A stretch of 64,000 nucleotides of DNA from Candidatus Kuenenia hertensis (lineage in GTDB: Bacteria; Planctomycetota; Brocadiia; Brocadiales; Brocadiaceae), in contig SOET01000002.1 in assembly GCA_021646465.1 (NCBI GenBank), positions 89,416 to 153,415 on the forward strand, in the 5' to 3' direction. Numbering within the stretch: the stretch's first letter is position 1; each line of letters opens with the position of its first letter. Shown in pieces: positions 54,701-63,438 of the stretch. Both the position numbers and the translations under genes were made by a program. Under the pieces are notes generated by a model. The model saw only the letters and a list, made by a program, of their open reading frames with translations, did no database searches and had not been told where the DNA came from.

Positions 54701-57700
54701 ATCATGGCGAGTTGTTTTGTTTCTGAAATAGTGCCAAGATTTTTAACCGGGTACTTTATATTTACCGTTACGTTGTCAGGAATATGTCCGAATGTGGCAA
54801 GAAGAATATTTTGTTTTTCGTTGTATGCGAGGTTGTTTAGCGCCTTTAAAAGATATACAAAACCCTTTCTTTTATTAACGACAGAGTCTGCTCCAAAAAG
54901 TATTACATTTGCAGACATATCTATATTGAAAGCCTCACGAGCATCCTTTTTGGGATACGGCTTGAATTTGTCAACAGGAACACCGTTGGGGATAGCATTA
55001 ACAGGAAGTTGAGAAAATAGACTGCTCTCTGAAGCGCACCTTGCAAGCCATTTGCTCGGTGATACAACATTTATATTAAGCAATGGATATGCATTGCTTC
55101 TCTTTTTCCATATGATGTTTGAAAGGTCGTTTTCTTTTTCAGATCCAAGCTGCGGACATTTTCCGCATTCCGTTTTGTAGCGGTTACAATCTCCCGCATA
55201 ATGGCATCCACCCGTGAAGGGATTCATATCGTGTATTGTCCAGACTACAGGTTTTCCTGCCATGGAGGATGGTGCTCTTTTACAGTCAAATACACCATTC
55301 ACCCAATGCAAATTTATGATATCTGCTTCCTGAACTTCTTTGATGAGATCAAGTCGGACATCGGAATCTGCATCACGAAAAACTTCTAAGCCATCAGGCC
55401 TTTTTGGATAATGAGCCAATAACATTCCCCATCTTTGAGCATGTTTCTGCCAGGTTAATGAATCATGTCTTGGAGTATCAATGCATGAAGTCATAGGGCC
55501 TGAATAGGCATCAGGAATCACCTTTACGCTGGGATCCTCGCTCTTTTTATTCAGGACTACCATTGTCGAATTTACACCTATAGAAAGAAGCCCGCGGTGA
55601 AGCCTGTATGCCGCCCCGCCAGCCCCGCCAAAGTCCTGCATGCAGAGGTGGACAATTTTTATTGCGTTTTTCTCCTCAGCATTAACGATAACAAGTTTTT
55701 CCTTTTTTATCGCCTCTACGAACAATGAGTCAGGTTTACGTACAGAACCATCAGGTTCAATATCCATAAAATAGGAGCCGAAGTTGGAGATACGGGATTC
55801 ATTGGCGCTGCATATCCTGATTTCTTCAAACCCGGTTTCTTTCAATAACTTGGGCAATGAGTAACGGTCATACATCCACTGATGGTTTTGGCCGGAAAGT
55901 ATAAACCTTCCTGCCTGTTCCGGAGTCAGTACTGATTCCGAAGTTACATGATCTTCAAACTGGGATACATTTGGGTTGTTTCTCAGATAATTTATTGCAT
56001 TGAGTACCTCAGAACCACACCGTTCTATGACAAAAGATTCGGCTGGCATAGGGTTTTGCTTCCAATACTTAAGCATTTCTCCCCCCGATACCCTGCGTAC
56101 CATCTGATCAAAAAGCTCAAGCATAATCCATTCATATTGTTTCTGTGCATCGTGATCACCGCTAAGGGACTTTTCCAACAACGTTGAATACCATTTAATT
56201 ATCCGTTCGAGATCAGGAACAACTACACGAATGATCCCACCATCTTTTAGGACGCGGTAGCATTCTTCCATAAATCTTTGGGCATCGCTTTTAGAAAAGT
56301 GTTCAAGAAGATGAGAATGGTAAACAACATCAAAGGAACCATCTTCAAAAGGGATGCCTTTAGCCAGATTATGAGCAATTACACCAGGTCCGGTTGAATT
56401 AAAATCAACATTAACCCAGCCCTCTTTATAATGCGAACCACAACCGAGATTGAGTAACTTTAGTTTTTTGTCCAATTTGACACTTGATACTCTTTCTGAT
56501 GGCTTTTGAAACCATACGCCTGTTCCGTCTATCTTTTGTATATTGAAATGAGTGCCTTTGTTTTTCTCAAATTCATGGATGGCCTTCCGGCATCCATCCC
56601 AATAACCGTAGTCATCAACCTGGATAAAACCGTTGCTGTCAACCAGGTCGTATATATTGATCAATATGTCGCGTGTCGATTCATACCAGTCACCATCCAT
56701 GTGAAGAAGCGCTATATGATTTATCTCATTGCGTATTAGTGGTAATGTATCTTTAAAGCAACCTTTTACTGTTTTTACAACATCAAGTACCCAGAGTTTC
56801 CGGAATAGTTCCCGAACATTTTCTTCAGGAGCAGCGCAGGTACCCGTGCCCCATCCGGTGCTATCTGCAGCAATCCCCCCATGGGTATCTTCTTCTGTTG
56901 GCACTGGCATCCCCTCAAAGCTGTCAAGGGAAAATAGGATACGTTTACGCTTACTGTGTCGTTTCATAACCATTGCCAAAAGGGCGGAAGACCCTCCTCC
57001 TGCTACTCCACATTCAACAAAATTTCCCGGAATATCCATTTCACAGACTTTCCTGGCCAATTGATAAAGTGTAAAGAGACGTCCCTCTCCTACCATTGTG
57101 TATGGCCTGACGGTATTCAGTATTTCCTGAAATTCCGAGTTATATTTAGCAGTTTCTGTAGTGTAGGATGTTTTTGTTATATTTTTCAGTAATGATTCTG
57201 CCTCAGGATTTTGCGGGAAGTAACGTAGTTCTTCTTTTAATGCCTCAACAGCGGATTCTTTTTGTCCTAAACCTAAAAAGGAAAGAGCACGAGTGTAATC
57301 AAGGCCGTAAACTGGCATTTTCAGGTATTTTGCCATTACAATCAGACGCAAGGCTGTTTCAAATTGATCCTCCCTACTTGCCTGAGTAGCAATATCCATT
57401 GTCTTTTTGATAAAAGAATCAAATCTCTCATCTGGCTTGGGAGCGTTAATTTTTCTCAGATTATTGAATTCACGCTCCAGTTCCTGCTCAAATCGTGATA
57501 GACAAATCAACTTTGTTGTTTCATCATAGAGGGACTTTGTTTTTTCCTTAATATATTCAAGCGTTGTTCCCTTTAGCTCTTCTTTGCCTGATCCAATAAT
57601 GCCTTTTCTATAAAAAGTAACCGATTGGTTTTTATGTTTCTGAAATTCCTGGTTTTTTACTGCCCTTACACACATTTTCTTGTTTACTTTGAGACCAAGA

Positions 57701-59454
57701 AATTCAGTTATTGATAAAAGCGCCGTAATAGGGTCTTCATGAAGTAGTTCATATGAAATAAAGAGAATTTTCGCTCCTTTTGATTTATAGGCATTAACAT
57801 AAGAATAAACGTGTTTATACCACTCGCCAAGAGTATTAATGCAAAAACTATCAATATCCTCTAAGTCTTTTTTCTTACTAATGTCTTTTAAAAAATGATA
57901 GTAAGAGCAAAGAGAATCTGATGCTTCTCTAAATATATAGATGGTCTTTTGAACAAGAGGGTTGAAAACATCGTGTGTTTTGATGAGCCTATAAGGAAGT
58001 TTCAGGCGTTCGTCTATGTTGTTTAATTGTTTTTGGTGTATGTCAGGAATGACGCGGTCAGTATCCTCCCATCGATGCGTATCTGTATTTATACCATGTA
58101 CCTGTAAGACAATATCAGCTAAAAGATTCCGTACCCAGGTATTGCCAGAACGTGGATAGGAAGCGATAATGATATCAGTGTTGCGAAGGATGTTTTCATC
58201 CGTTGATTGAAGCCTGTTCTGACTGCCATTATTATTGAGAGGAAGCATGTCTTGTGAATCTTTTTTCAGATTCTTACTGTGCTGAATTTCCGAAACTACT
58301 CTATTGAGTAGTTTTTCATAGCAACGGCCAAATTCATATTTAGGAAAACTTTCTGAACATCCTTTTTTGTAGATTTCATATTGGTCCATTAAATTATGCA
58401 GAACATTCCCTATCTCAGACGCATTATTTACGACCATTCCACAACCACTACCCACCAATAGTTCTGACATGCCCGGAATGTTGTTGCCAATAATGGGCAC
58501 GCCTGCTTTCATAAAATCAAATATTTTACCAGATGACCCGGCAGCAAATTTCAAATTAGTATCGATGGGATTATAAAAGGCTAGCCCAATATCGGCAGAC
58601 TGGAAAACCTTATGTTTTTCATCCACGCCTAATATTTCCATTGATAGAAAGATTTTATCTTTTTTAGTTTTGATTTCTTTCAGGACTTTTAATTCAAAAT
58701 TTTTATCCGGTATCCAGCCATGCAGAACAAGAACAAAGTTATCTGGCCAACTGTCTACTGATGTAATGATCTGATCAATACAGGTAATAGGAAGAAGAGT
58801 TCCAGTGGCCAAGACTATTTTTTTGTCCTTTTGTATCTTAAAGGTATCCCGAAGAAAGTCGCTTTTTTCAAAAGACGCATCTCCAAGAGAACTATTGTAA
58901 ATTATCTCTATTTTACCTCTGTCAAGGCCATTGGTTTGGGCAAAAATATCAGCCCTTGCATTGTCCTGTATAAGTGTGAACAGGGCTTTTTGTGAAAATA
59001 TTCGTTCAATCTCTTTATACGGGTCTTCTTGGCTGCATAGTTCAAGTGAGTGGTAAATAAAAGGAACATTCCATGCAGAGCCGAGAAGAACAGCCCTTAT
59101 TAATCCTGCCGGATCAAAACCGATTATCCATTCATATTTTTGGGGTGGAGAATCATACCTTGCGGCAAATTCTAAATCTGCTGCATAGATTTTTAATCCC
59201 AAAGAAGTGGTAATCATTTGACGGCTATTCTGTGTTATATTTTTATAAATTTTGATATTATTACTCGTAATGTCTGGCGTTGCTATTCCTAAGTTATTGC
59301 AGAGTTCGTCTTCTGTCATATAAATATCGACAAGATATCCCTTATTGGCAAGATATTTGGCTGTCATGACAACAGGGGTCGAAACTCCGATCCAGCCGTG
59401 TGCCGTAATAAGAGCTACTGCCGTATTATTATTCATGTTTGTATTTTTACTCAT
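51706..59454 (-). CDS. Giant multi-domain glycan-modification protein
   Basis: 2582 residues. In order: a GT4-type glycosyltransferase (about 10-395); a sulfotransferase (425-670) with SYPRSGNTWVRNL, the PAPS loop; a TPR-like linker (690-760); a TylF/MycF-type O-methyltransferase (785-985, FVECGVAGGGSSALLAM, LLHMDGDWYEST); a class I methyltransferase (998-1230, LLNLGCGSHYKEGWVNVDF); a second GT4 (1262-1690, EDNLPNTVVESMACGTPVVG); TPRs (1705-1780); a GT2 (1822-2045, VSIVVATKNRASLLEKML, ASDDIV); a class I methyltransferase (2105-2270, IHLGCGEKNLEGYVNIDY); and a further one (2370-2520, ILDVGAGTCPYRSFF). No signal peptide or TM segment, so it is cytoplasmic. It would glycosylate, methylate and sulfate a surface glycan. 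Confidence 0.9.
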   Translation of the reverse strand: MSKNTNMNNNTAVALITAHGWIGVSTPVVMTAKYLANKGYLVDIYMTEDELCNNLGIATPDITSNNIKIYKNITQNSRQMITTSLGLKIYAADLEFAARYDSPPQKYEWIIGFDPAGLIRAVLLGSAWNVPFIYHSLELCSQEDPYKEIERIFSQKALFTLIQDNARADIFAQTNGLDRGKIEIIYNSSLGDASFEKSDFLRDTFKIQKDKKIVLATGTLLPITCIDQIITSVDSWPDNFVLVLHGWIPDKNFELKVLKEIKTKKDKIFLSMEILGVDEKHKVFQSADIGLAFYNPIDTNLKFAAGSSGKIFDFMKAGVPIIGNNIPGMSELLVGSGCGMVVNNASEIGNVLHNLMDQYEIYKKGCSESFPKYEFGRCYEKLLNRVVSEIQHSKNLKKDSQDMLPLNNNGSQNRLQSTDENILRNTDIIIASYPRSGNTWVRNLLADIVLQVHGINTDTHRWEDTDRVIPDIHQKQLNNIDERLKLPYRLIKTHDVFNPLVQKTIYIFREASDSLCSYYHFLKDISKKKDLEDIDSFCINTLGEWYKHVYSYVNAYKSKGAKILFISYELLHEDPITALLSITEFLGLKVNKKMCVRAVKNQEFQKHKNQSVTFYRKGIIGSGKEELKGTTLEYIKEKTKSLYDETTKLICLSRFEQELEREFNNLRKINAPKPDERFDSFIKKTMDIATQASREDQFETALRLIVMAKYLKMPVYGLDYTRALSFLGLGQKESAVEALKEELRYFPQNPEAESLLKNITKTSYTTETAKYNSEFQEILNTVRPYTMVGEGRLFTLYQLARKVCEMDIPGNFVECGVAGGGSSALLAMVMKRHSKRKRILFSLDSFEGMPVPTEEDTHGGIAADSTGWGTGTCAAPEENVRELFRKLWVLDVVKTVKGCFKDTLPLIRNEINHIALLHMDGDWYESTRDILINIYDLVDSNGFIQVDDYGYWDGCRKAIHEFEKNKGTHFNIQKIDGTGVWFQKPSERVSSVKLDKKLKLLNLGCGSHYKEGWVNVDFNSTGPGVIAHNLAKGIPFEDGSFDVVYHSHLLEHFSKSDAQRFMEECYRVLKDGGIIRVVVPDLERIIKWYSTLLEKSLSGDHDAQKQYEWIMLELFDQMVRRVSGGEMLKYWKQNPMPAESFVIERCGSEVLNAINYLRNNPNVSQFEDHVTSESVLTPEQAGRFILSGQNHQWMYDRYSLPKLLKETGFEEIRICSANESRISNFGSYFMDIEPDGSVRKPDSLFVEAIKKEKLVIVNAEEKNAIKIVHLCMQDFGGAGGAAYRLHRGLLSIGVNSTMVVLNKKSEDPSVKVIPDAYSGPMTSCIDTPRHDSLTWQKHAQRWGMLLAHYPKRPDGLEVFRDADSDVRLDLIKEVQEADIINLHWVNGVFDCKRAPSSMAGKPVVWTIHDMNPFTGGCHYAGDCNRYKTECGKCPQLGSEKENDLSNIIWKKRSNAYPLLNINVVSPSKWLARCASESSLFSQLPVNAIPNGVPVDKFKPYPKKDAREAFNIDMSANVILFGADSVVNKRKGFVYLLKALNNLAYNEKQNILLATFGHIPDNVTVNIKYPVKNLGTISETKQLAMIYSMADLFVIPSIEDNLPNTVVESMACGTPVVGFNIGGIPDMIDHRENGYVAKPTDAEDLVKGINWILSSSEETKSKLSEHCRKKAEEVYSMRTQALSYNKLYEALYKKHQSVIKTTTELNKQAKKELQQGNIQKSKEILSNILHQSPNNIKALNNLAVTKILEKDYASAIETLNKVFMIDPSNKVADENLKYVEQQINLNKSVGTIDNTNKTAPNNLNLTGCNQPSSFAATKDGTFVDVSIVVATKNRASLLEKMLTSLKTAASGVSYEIIVIAGDSSDNTMEILRKHGINQIYNETNYLGEGKHSWPQLYNFGFSKAMGKWIMYASDDIVFLDRCVFNAIELLNEQDSNVAGGIFFYKNAIAESGWDEFGIDFTYGQKLLMNYGLIRRESFEEIKGLDEEYKFYCADGDLCLKLYKNNKVLIPLPRCFVLHNNVLDSQKKINLNDSNQDIELYSQRWKHFVPIKLPEPRRLIWNKNLINDENSDAHINPLQTKKSYTITPDSNILDQLRKTGPRIDGKPLRIHLGCGEKNLEGYVNIDYPPSEHNVMNVKADVYANITLLDYPAESVDEIRLHHVFEHFNRVTALAMIIRWHKWLKVGGKLHIETPDLIGSAKMLLSNVPLKTKMSVVRHIIGDQTAPWAYHIDHWFAERFEHTLKELGFEYIKTYPWSWKHEPYLSNIEVVAVKSKNVPLDDQLINADKLLWESTVADGEKPTHLIWTKQLRAVIEKNDIQVPENIPLSDNLDITNIPAILSPAASELPLEEIHDFNQRERDRWIRKKSTSIQAGSRILDVGAGTCPYRSFFAHCDYKSHDFKKYEGIKLGNTTDYGDIDYVSEITNIPAPDNSFDVILCTEVLEHVPDPKDALREMSRILRPGGRMLITAPLGSGLHQLPYHYYGGFSPQWYKHFCQMFGLEIKEIVPNGGFFKLLAQECARVSWTLPEHQHLHGNNVETIRNLFGEWIPRYLFALEEKHFIDQFTVGYHVDMEKLSNADTSQK

Positions 59455-59470
59455 TAATTATCTTCAACAT

Positions 59471-59626
59471 TTAATTAGTGTTTATTTGAGGTGTTATAAT
59501 GAAATATATTCCCCATGTATCAAAGCCCGGCAACTTATTGGTCATCCATCCTGCACAATATATTTCTTTTAAACCAGATAATTTTAAAAAATGCTCAAGT
59601 TCCGGTTTGAAGAGATATTTGTAGAG
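59471..59626 (-). pseudogene. Fragment of a class I methyltransferase (relative of 61535-62308)
   Basis: About 50 residues matching the C-terminus of the intact methyltransferase 2 kb upstream: LYKYLFKPELEHFL and GWMTNKLPGFDTWGIYFII here, against MRYLFKPEIDELLF and EWMTGNLPGFNSWGVVFVV there. The N-terminal three quarters with the SAM-binding loop are missing. The open frame continues upstream to 59692, but the extra residues come from an unrelated repeat-like sequence. A degraded duplicate. Confidence 0.6.
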
Positions 59627-59800
59627 TGTTTGCTTTATTCGCTGTGTTTTCTCTCCGAGTCTCTGCGAGCAAGGGGTATGTTTAACAATCATATGCGTAC
59701 CTTATTTTTTATAAAAACCGAAAACCCTTAATTCTATTGGATATTTGCAAAAAGCTAAAGTGCTGCAATTTCACAATATCGCATGGTTGGGCATGTCTGT

Positions 59801-60131
59801 TTAAAGCTGTGAACGTGCCAATTCTTCATTCATTCTTATGGGCCTAATTGTCTTTAATTCTTTTGCCTCATTAAGTTTCGCTTTATACATATCCCATCTA
59901 AGTTGTTGATTTATCCAAAAATTTTCTGAAATCCCACAGAATTTTGCAAGTCTTAAAGCTGTACTGGGTGTTACACCACGCCGTTTGTTGATAATTTCAT
60001 TGATCCTCTGATAGGGGACATGAATTTCTTTTGCCAATTCACGCTGGGTTGATACCCATCGGAATTAAAAATTCTTCCAGGAGCATCTCCCTAGGATGGG
60101 TTAGCTCTCTATGTGTTGGTATACGAACCAT
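59801..60131 (-). pseudogene. higA: HigA-type antitoxin, frameshifted
   Basis: Starts at ATG 60131 with a perfect ggagg Shine-Dalgarno: MVRIPTHRELTHPREMLLEE, then EFLIPMGI as in HigA (residues to about 27), and then breaks. The HTH part continues in another frame as TQRELAKEIHVPYQRINEI, RRGVTPSTALRLAKFCGI and WINQQLRWD. At 60050-60053 two bases are missing (or one is extra), so the frame gives a stop. HigA represses its own operon and neutralises a HigB RNase; no higB is present within the neighbourhood, so the antitoxin is an orphan relic. Confidence 0.7.
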
Positions 60132-60202
60132 ATATACCTCCATACAACATATTAATTTCTGTTTAGCATGGAACTCATGCAATTATCAATTGTAAATTAT
60201 AT

Positions 60203-60347
60203 GTATCTATTCAGCGAAATAATCATTGACCAAGTCCCCCTTAGAAAAGGGGGATTTCAGGGGGTTGTAATAAAACATTAAAATGTAAGACACCCCCCTA
60301 ACCCCCTTTAATAAGGGGGAATATGGTAAATTTCGCTGAACAGATAC
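60203..60347. repeat. MITE-like element with 18-bp inverted ends
   Basis: The ends gtatctattcagcgaaat (60203-60220) and its inverse (60330-60347) match with one mismatch. The interior has cccccttagaaaagggggattt and a reversed cccccctaacccctttaat-type copy, the same kind of core as at 2609-2777. There is no coding potential. Confidence 0.65.
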
Positions 60348-60410
60348 AATTATATGCCCAATGTAGAGTTGGCCGATGCAGATTACGGTTAAATATGGTG
60401 TCCCCAAAAT

Positions 60411-61415
60411 TTAGAGTAATTTTTCAATTTCTTCCACATTCCTTGATATTTTCACCGCCTCTTTTATTGCCTCTAATTTCTCCAACGATGTTATTGTGCT
60501 AATCTTTTCTAAAATCTTTAAACCTTCTACCCCGTACTTTAATTCTAAGCCAATCTCTATTGCTTCTTTAATGCCCTCTATCCTTCCCTTCCTTTCGCCT
60601 TCTCTCTCGCCTTCCATCCTACCTTCCTCCCTGCCAGCCATTTTGCCTTTTTCTATTAACCTGGCTGCTATTGTCATACTTAACTTACCTCCTTCCTCAG
60701 ATATCTCCTTTAAGGTATCTATTACCCGTTCTTCCGCTATATCCGATGCGTTGTACAAATACCTGATTACACTTTCCAGAAACCTTAACCCTTCTTCCTC
60801 TTCAAAATACTGTCTCCCTATTTCAAAGAATCCCTTCAACTTGTCTTCCAGATACTTCTCATCATAGATATTCCTCATTAACAACATGGCTATTTGAAGG
60901 GATACCCTTCTAAATGCACTGTCCTTTATTTCCTCATTGCTATAATTGCTTAGGTCTGTAAGCAAATATTCAAACTCAGGTATAAACCGGTACAGTGCTT
61001 CATCTATACATGCAAAATACTCTGAAAATCTTCTGTGCTTCCATTTCTCTTGCCCATGATACAATACAACAGGAATCACCACATTAAATGGTTCATTCTG
61101 CTTTATGTTTGTTTCCCATATCTTCAAAAGATATCTCAACAACTGTATGTGCAGATATGGCGCTGCATAACTCTTATGCTCGAATAAAAGGGCTATCCGG
61201 AGTTCCTTGTCTTTACAGAAACAGGTATATACAATGTCTGAAAAATGTTCTTTGAGCTCCTCGCCGATATATGAATTATTATCTTGTGTTAAAGTAGATA
61301 AATCCAGCTTTTTTAAAATTTCCGGAGGAAACGTCCCGCTAAGAAAGTCGATAACATTTTCCCTTATGGAAAATGTCTCTTTGAAGAATTTGTCGTGTGG
61401 ATTGAGAATTTCCAT
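60411..61415 (-). CDS. Rpn-family recombination-promoting nuclease/putative transposase
   Basis: 334 residues with Shine-Dalgarno gaaggag. The N-terminal PDDEXK-type nuclease core shows HDKFFKETFS (Rpn start), SDIVYTCF, IALLFEHKS (catalytic E-x-K-like) and VVIPVVLYHGQEKW. The C-terminal half is helical, with a charged repeat run (GREEGRMEGEREGERKGRI) resembling the tail of T-den/RpnA proteins, then a coiled coil. Rpn proteins are DNA endonucleases related to transposases and probably mobile or hypervariable. It stands alone next to MITE-like and degraded sequences. Confidence 0.88.
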   Translation of the reverse strand: MEILNPHDKFFKETFSIRENVIDFLSGTFPPEILKKLDLSTLTQDNNSYIGEELKEHFSDIVYTCFCKDKELRIALLFEHKSYAAPYLHIQLLRYLLKIWETNIKQNEPFNVVIPVVLYHGQEKWKHRRFSEYFACIDEALYRFIPEFEYLLTDLSNYSNEEIKDSAFRRVSLQIAMLLMRNIYDEKYLEDKLKGFFEIGRQYFEEEEGLRFLESVIRYLYNASDIAEERVIDTLKEISEEGGKLSMTIAARLIEKGKMAGREEGRMEGEREGERKGRIEGIKEAIEIGLELKYGVEGLKILEKISTITSLEKLEAIKEAVKISRNVEEIEKLL

Positions 61416-61534
61416 AGATGCTCCTTCTATAATATTTCCCTTTTTAGCAACGTCTTCAAGTAGAGACCTGCCATAAAGGTTTCCTTAATTAAAAGGGGGC
61501 TGTAATTGCTAATTAACCAAAGGGATCCATAATT

Positions 61535-62308
61535 CTACGCAACCTGATTTTTAACAACAAAAACAACTCCCCATGAATTAAAACCCGGCAGATTGCCAGT
61601 CATCCACTCTGTACATTCAACAATTTCAAATCCTGATGTAAACAAAAGTTCGTCTATCTCCGGCTTAAATAAATATCGCATTGGATGAGTTTCTTTGATT
61701 TCTGTAACCTTGTTTGTAACTTTGTCTATGATCAGTACGTGATAATTTACATGAACCTTATTTTCATTAGGAAATATTTCTGGTTCTGCAATTCTGATAA
61801 TACGGACTTCGTTGTTCTCAACTTCTTTTATTCTCGTTTCAGGTCGCATATGCAATACTGCAGGTCCATACCAACAATCAAAAATAAAAAGCCCGTTCTT
61901 ATTCAGATGTATCTTTACCGTTTCAAAAACAGATTTCAAGTCCGCATTAATAATTTGGTAGCTGATCACATGAAACAGTGAGATAACAATATCATAGGTT
62001 TTACTTGCTCTGTAGGTGCGAATATCGCCATTCTGAAAATCCAGGCAATTTTTAAATTCATCGATGTCCATAAGCTTTAAGTGCGCTTTTTTGATATTGG
62101 ATTCGGAACAGTCTATGCCAGTAATTTCGTATCCTTTTTGTGCTAAGAGAAAATCATGGTTTCCTGTGCCACATCCAAGATTCAGAATCGATTTTGCATT
62201 TGGTCGGTATTTTTTAATAATAGAATCAATGAAATTTCCTTCGGAAGCATAATCTTTGTCATTATAGAGAATATCATAATAGTCAGAATACTTGTCAAAA
62301 ACCTTCAT
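61535..62308 (-). CDS. Class I SAM-dependent methyltransferase, possible amino-sugar N-methyltransferase
   Basis: 257 residues. YYDILYNDKDYASEGNFIDS resembles the N-terminus of DesVI/TylM1-type dTDP-3-amino-sugar N,N-dimethyltransferases; ILNLGCGTGNHDFLLAQKGY is the SAM site and QNGDIRTYR a conserved loop, followed by DIVISLFHVISY and FIFDCWYGPAV. The C-terminal half differs from the macrolide enzymes. The ATG overlaps the stop of the DegT aminotransferase by 4 bases (ATGA), which strongly supports a shared substrate, an amino sugar. A truncated duplicate is at 59471. Confidence 0.75.
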   Translation of the reverse strand: MKVFDKYSDYYDILYNDKDYASEGNFIDSIIKKYRPNAKSILNLGCGTGNHDFLLAQKGYEITGIDCSESNIKKAHLKLMDIDEFKNCLDFQNGDIRTYRASKTYDIVISLFHVISYQIINADLKSVFETVKIHLNKNGLFIFDCWYGPAVLHMRPETRIKEVENNEVRIIRIAEPEIFPNENKVHVNYHVLIIDKVTNKVTEIKETHPMRYLFKPEIDELLFTSGFEIVECTEWMTGNLPGFNSWGVVFVVKNQVA

Positions 62309-63438
62309 ACCAGCACCTCGTGGAGCGCATTGGAAATATCATTAATTTGGTCCTCCGTTAAGGCCAGGCCGCTGGGGATATAAAATCCACGGCGGGAAAT
62401 CATTTCAGCAACTGGATAAGATTCTTTTTTAAATAGTGCCATTTTCCGGAAGACCGGTTGTTCATGCATCGGCCAGAAGAATGGCCTGGTACCAATGCCT
62501 TTCTCACCCAATCGTTTCATGACTTCTTCTGCATCAAACGGTAGTTTGTCTTTTAGTACAATGCCATAGACCCAATAGATGTTTTCTGCATAATCAGTTC
62601 TTTGTACCGGCAGATCAATTGATTTGATATCGGATAAAATTTCAGTATATTTCTGTCCCATTTTACGTTTTTTTGTAACAAACACGTCCAGTTGTTCTAA
62701 CTGGGCTATTCCAATGGCTGCCTGGAGGTTGGTCATTCGGAAATTCCAGCCAAGTTCTTCATGGATAAACCTTTTCTTGGCCTGAAAACAAAGGTTTCTC
62801 AGAGAGCGACACTTCTCTGCCAGTGCATCATCATCGGTCAGTACCATTCCTCCTTCACCGGTGGTTACATTTTTATTCGGGTAAAAACTCATAGTACTTA
62901 TATCGCCAAAGCTGCCGCAGGGTTGTCCCTTATATGTTTGCCCTAGCATCTCTGCCGCATCTTCAATAATCATAATATGGTATTTTTCCGCCAGTTCTAA
63001 TATTGGTTCCATATCCACGGGAAGTCCGTAAATATGAACCACCATAATCGCCTTTATTTTTTTATTCCCTTTCCTATCAATCTCATCCTCAAGCTTAATC
63101 TTGAGTTTCTCCACATCCATATTCCAGGTGATAGGGTCAGAGTCTACCAAAACTGGTATTGCACCTGCACGAATGACAGCGGCAGCACAGGATATTATGG
63201 TGAAGGTGGGTATAATAACCTCATCTCCCTTTCCGATGCCGAGGACTGCAACAGCCGCCTCCAGTGCCACAGAGCCATTGCTTACGGCGATTCCATGTTT
63301 TCTTGATACACGCGCAGCAATACCCTGTTCAAAACGGCTGACGAACGGCCCTTCCGAAGATATCCAGCCGGTATCAATGCATTCTGCCAGGTATTTCTTT
63401 TCATTGCCATTTAACAGTGGTTCGTTGACGGGGATCAT
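62305..63438 (-). CDS. DegT/DnrJ/EryC1 sugar aminotransferase
   Basis: 377 residues. PLP-dependent enzyme that aminates keto-sugar nucleotides. MIPVNEPLLNGNEKKYLAEC, VSNGSVALEAAVAVLGIGKGDEV, IPTFTIISCAAAVIRAGAIP, the Asp in IIEDAAEMLG, and the lysine segment YPNKNVTTGEGGM follow the family. It overlaps the next gene (methyltransferase) by 4 bases and is overlapped by the upstream four-helix gene (ATGA), forming a tight run. Together with the cupin before it, it looks like dTDP-3-amino-sugar biosynthesis; the exact sugar is not deducible. Confidence 0.92.
   Translation of the reverse strand: MIPVNEPLLNGNEKKYLAECIDTGWISSEGPFVSRFEQGIAARVSRKHGIAVSNGSVALEAAVAVLGIGKGDEVIIPTFTIISCAAAVIRAGAIPVLVDSDPITWNMDVEKLKIKLEDEIDRKGNKKIKAIMVVHIYGLPVDMEPILELAEKYHIMIIEDAAEMLGQTYKGQPCGSFGDISTMSFYPNKNVTTGEGGMVLTDDDALAEKCRSLRNLCFQAKKRFIHEELGWNFRMTNLQAAIGIAQLEQLDVFVTKKRKMGQKYTEILSDIKSIDLPVQRTDYAENIYWVYGIVLKDKLPFDAEEVMKRLGEKGIGTRPFFWPMHEQPVFRKMALFKKESYPVAEMISRRGFYIPSGLALTEDQINDISNALHEVLV

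Noticed and set aside
51706..59454. Giant ORF treated as a polyketide or non-ribosomal peptide synthase
   Set aside because: No ketosynthase, acyl carrier, adenylation or condensation motif is seen; all recognisable domains are glycosyltransferase, sulfotransferase, methyltransferase or TPR.
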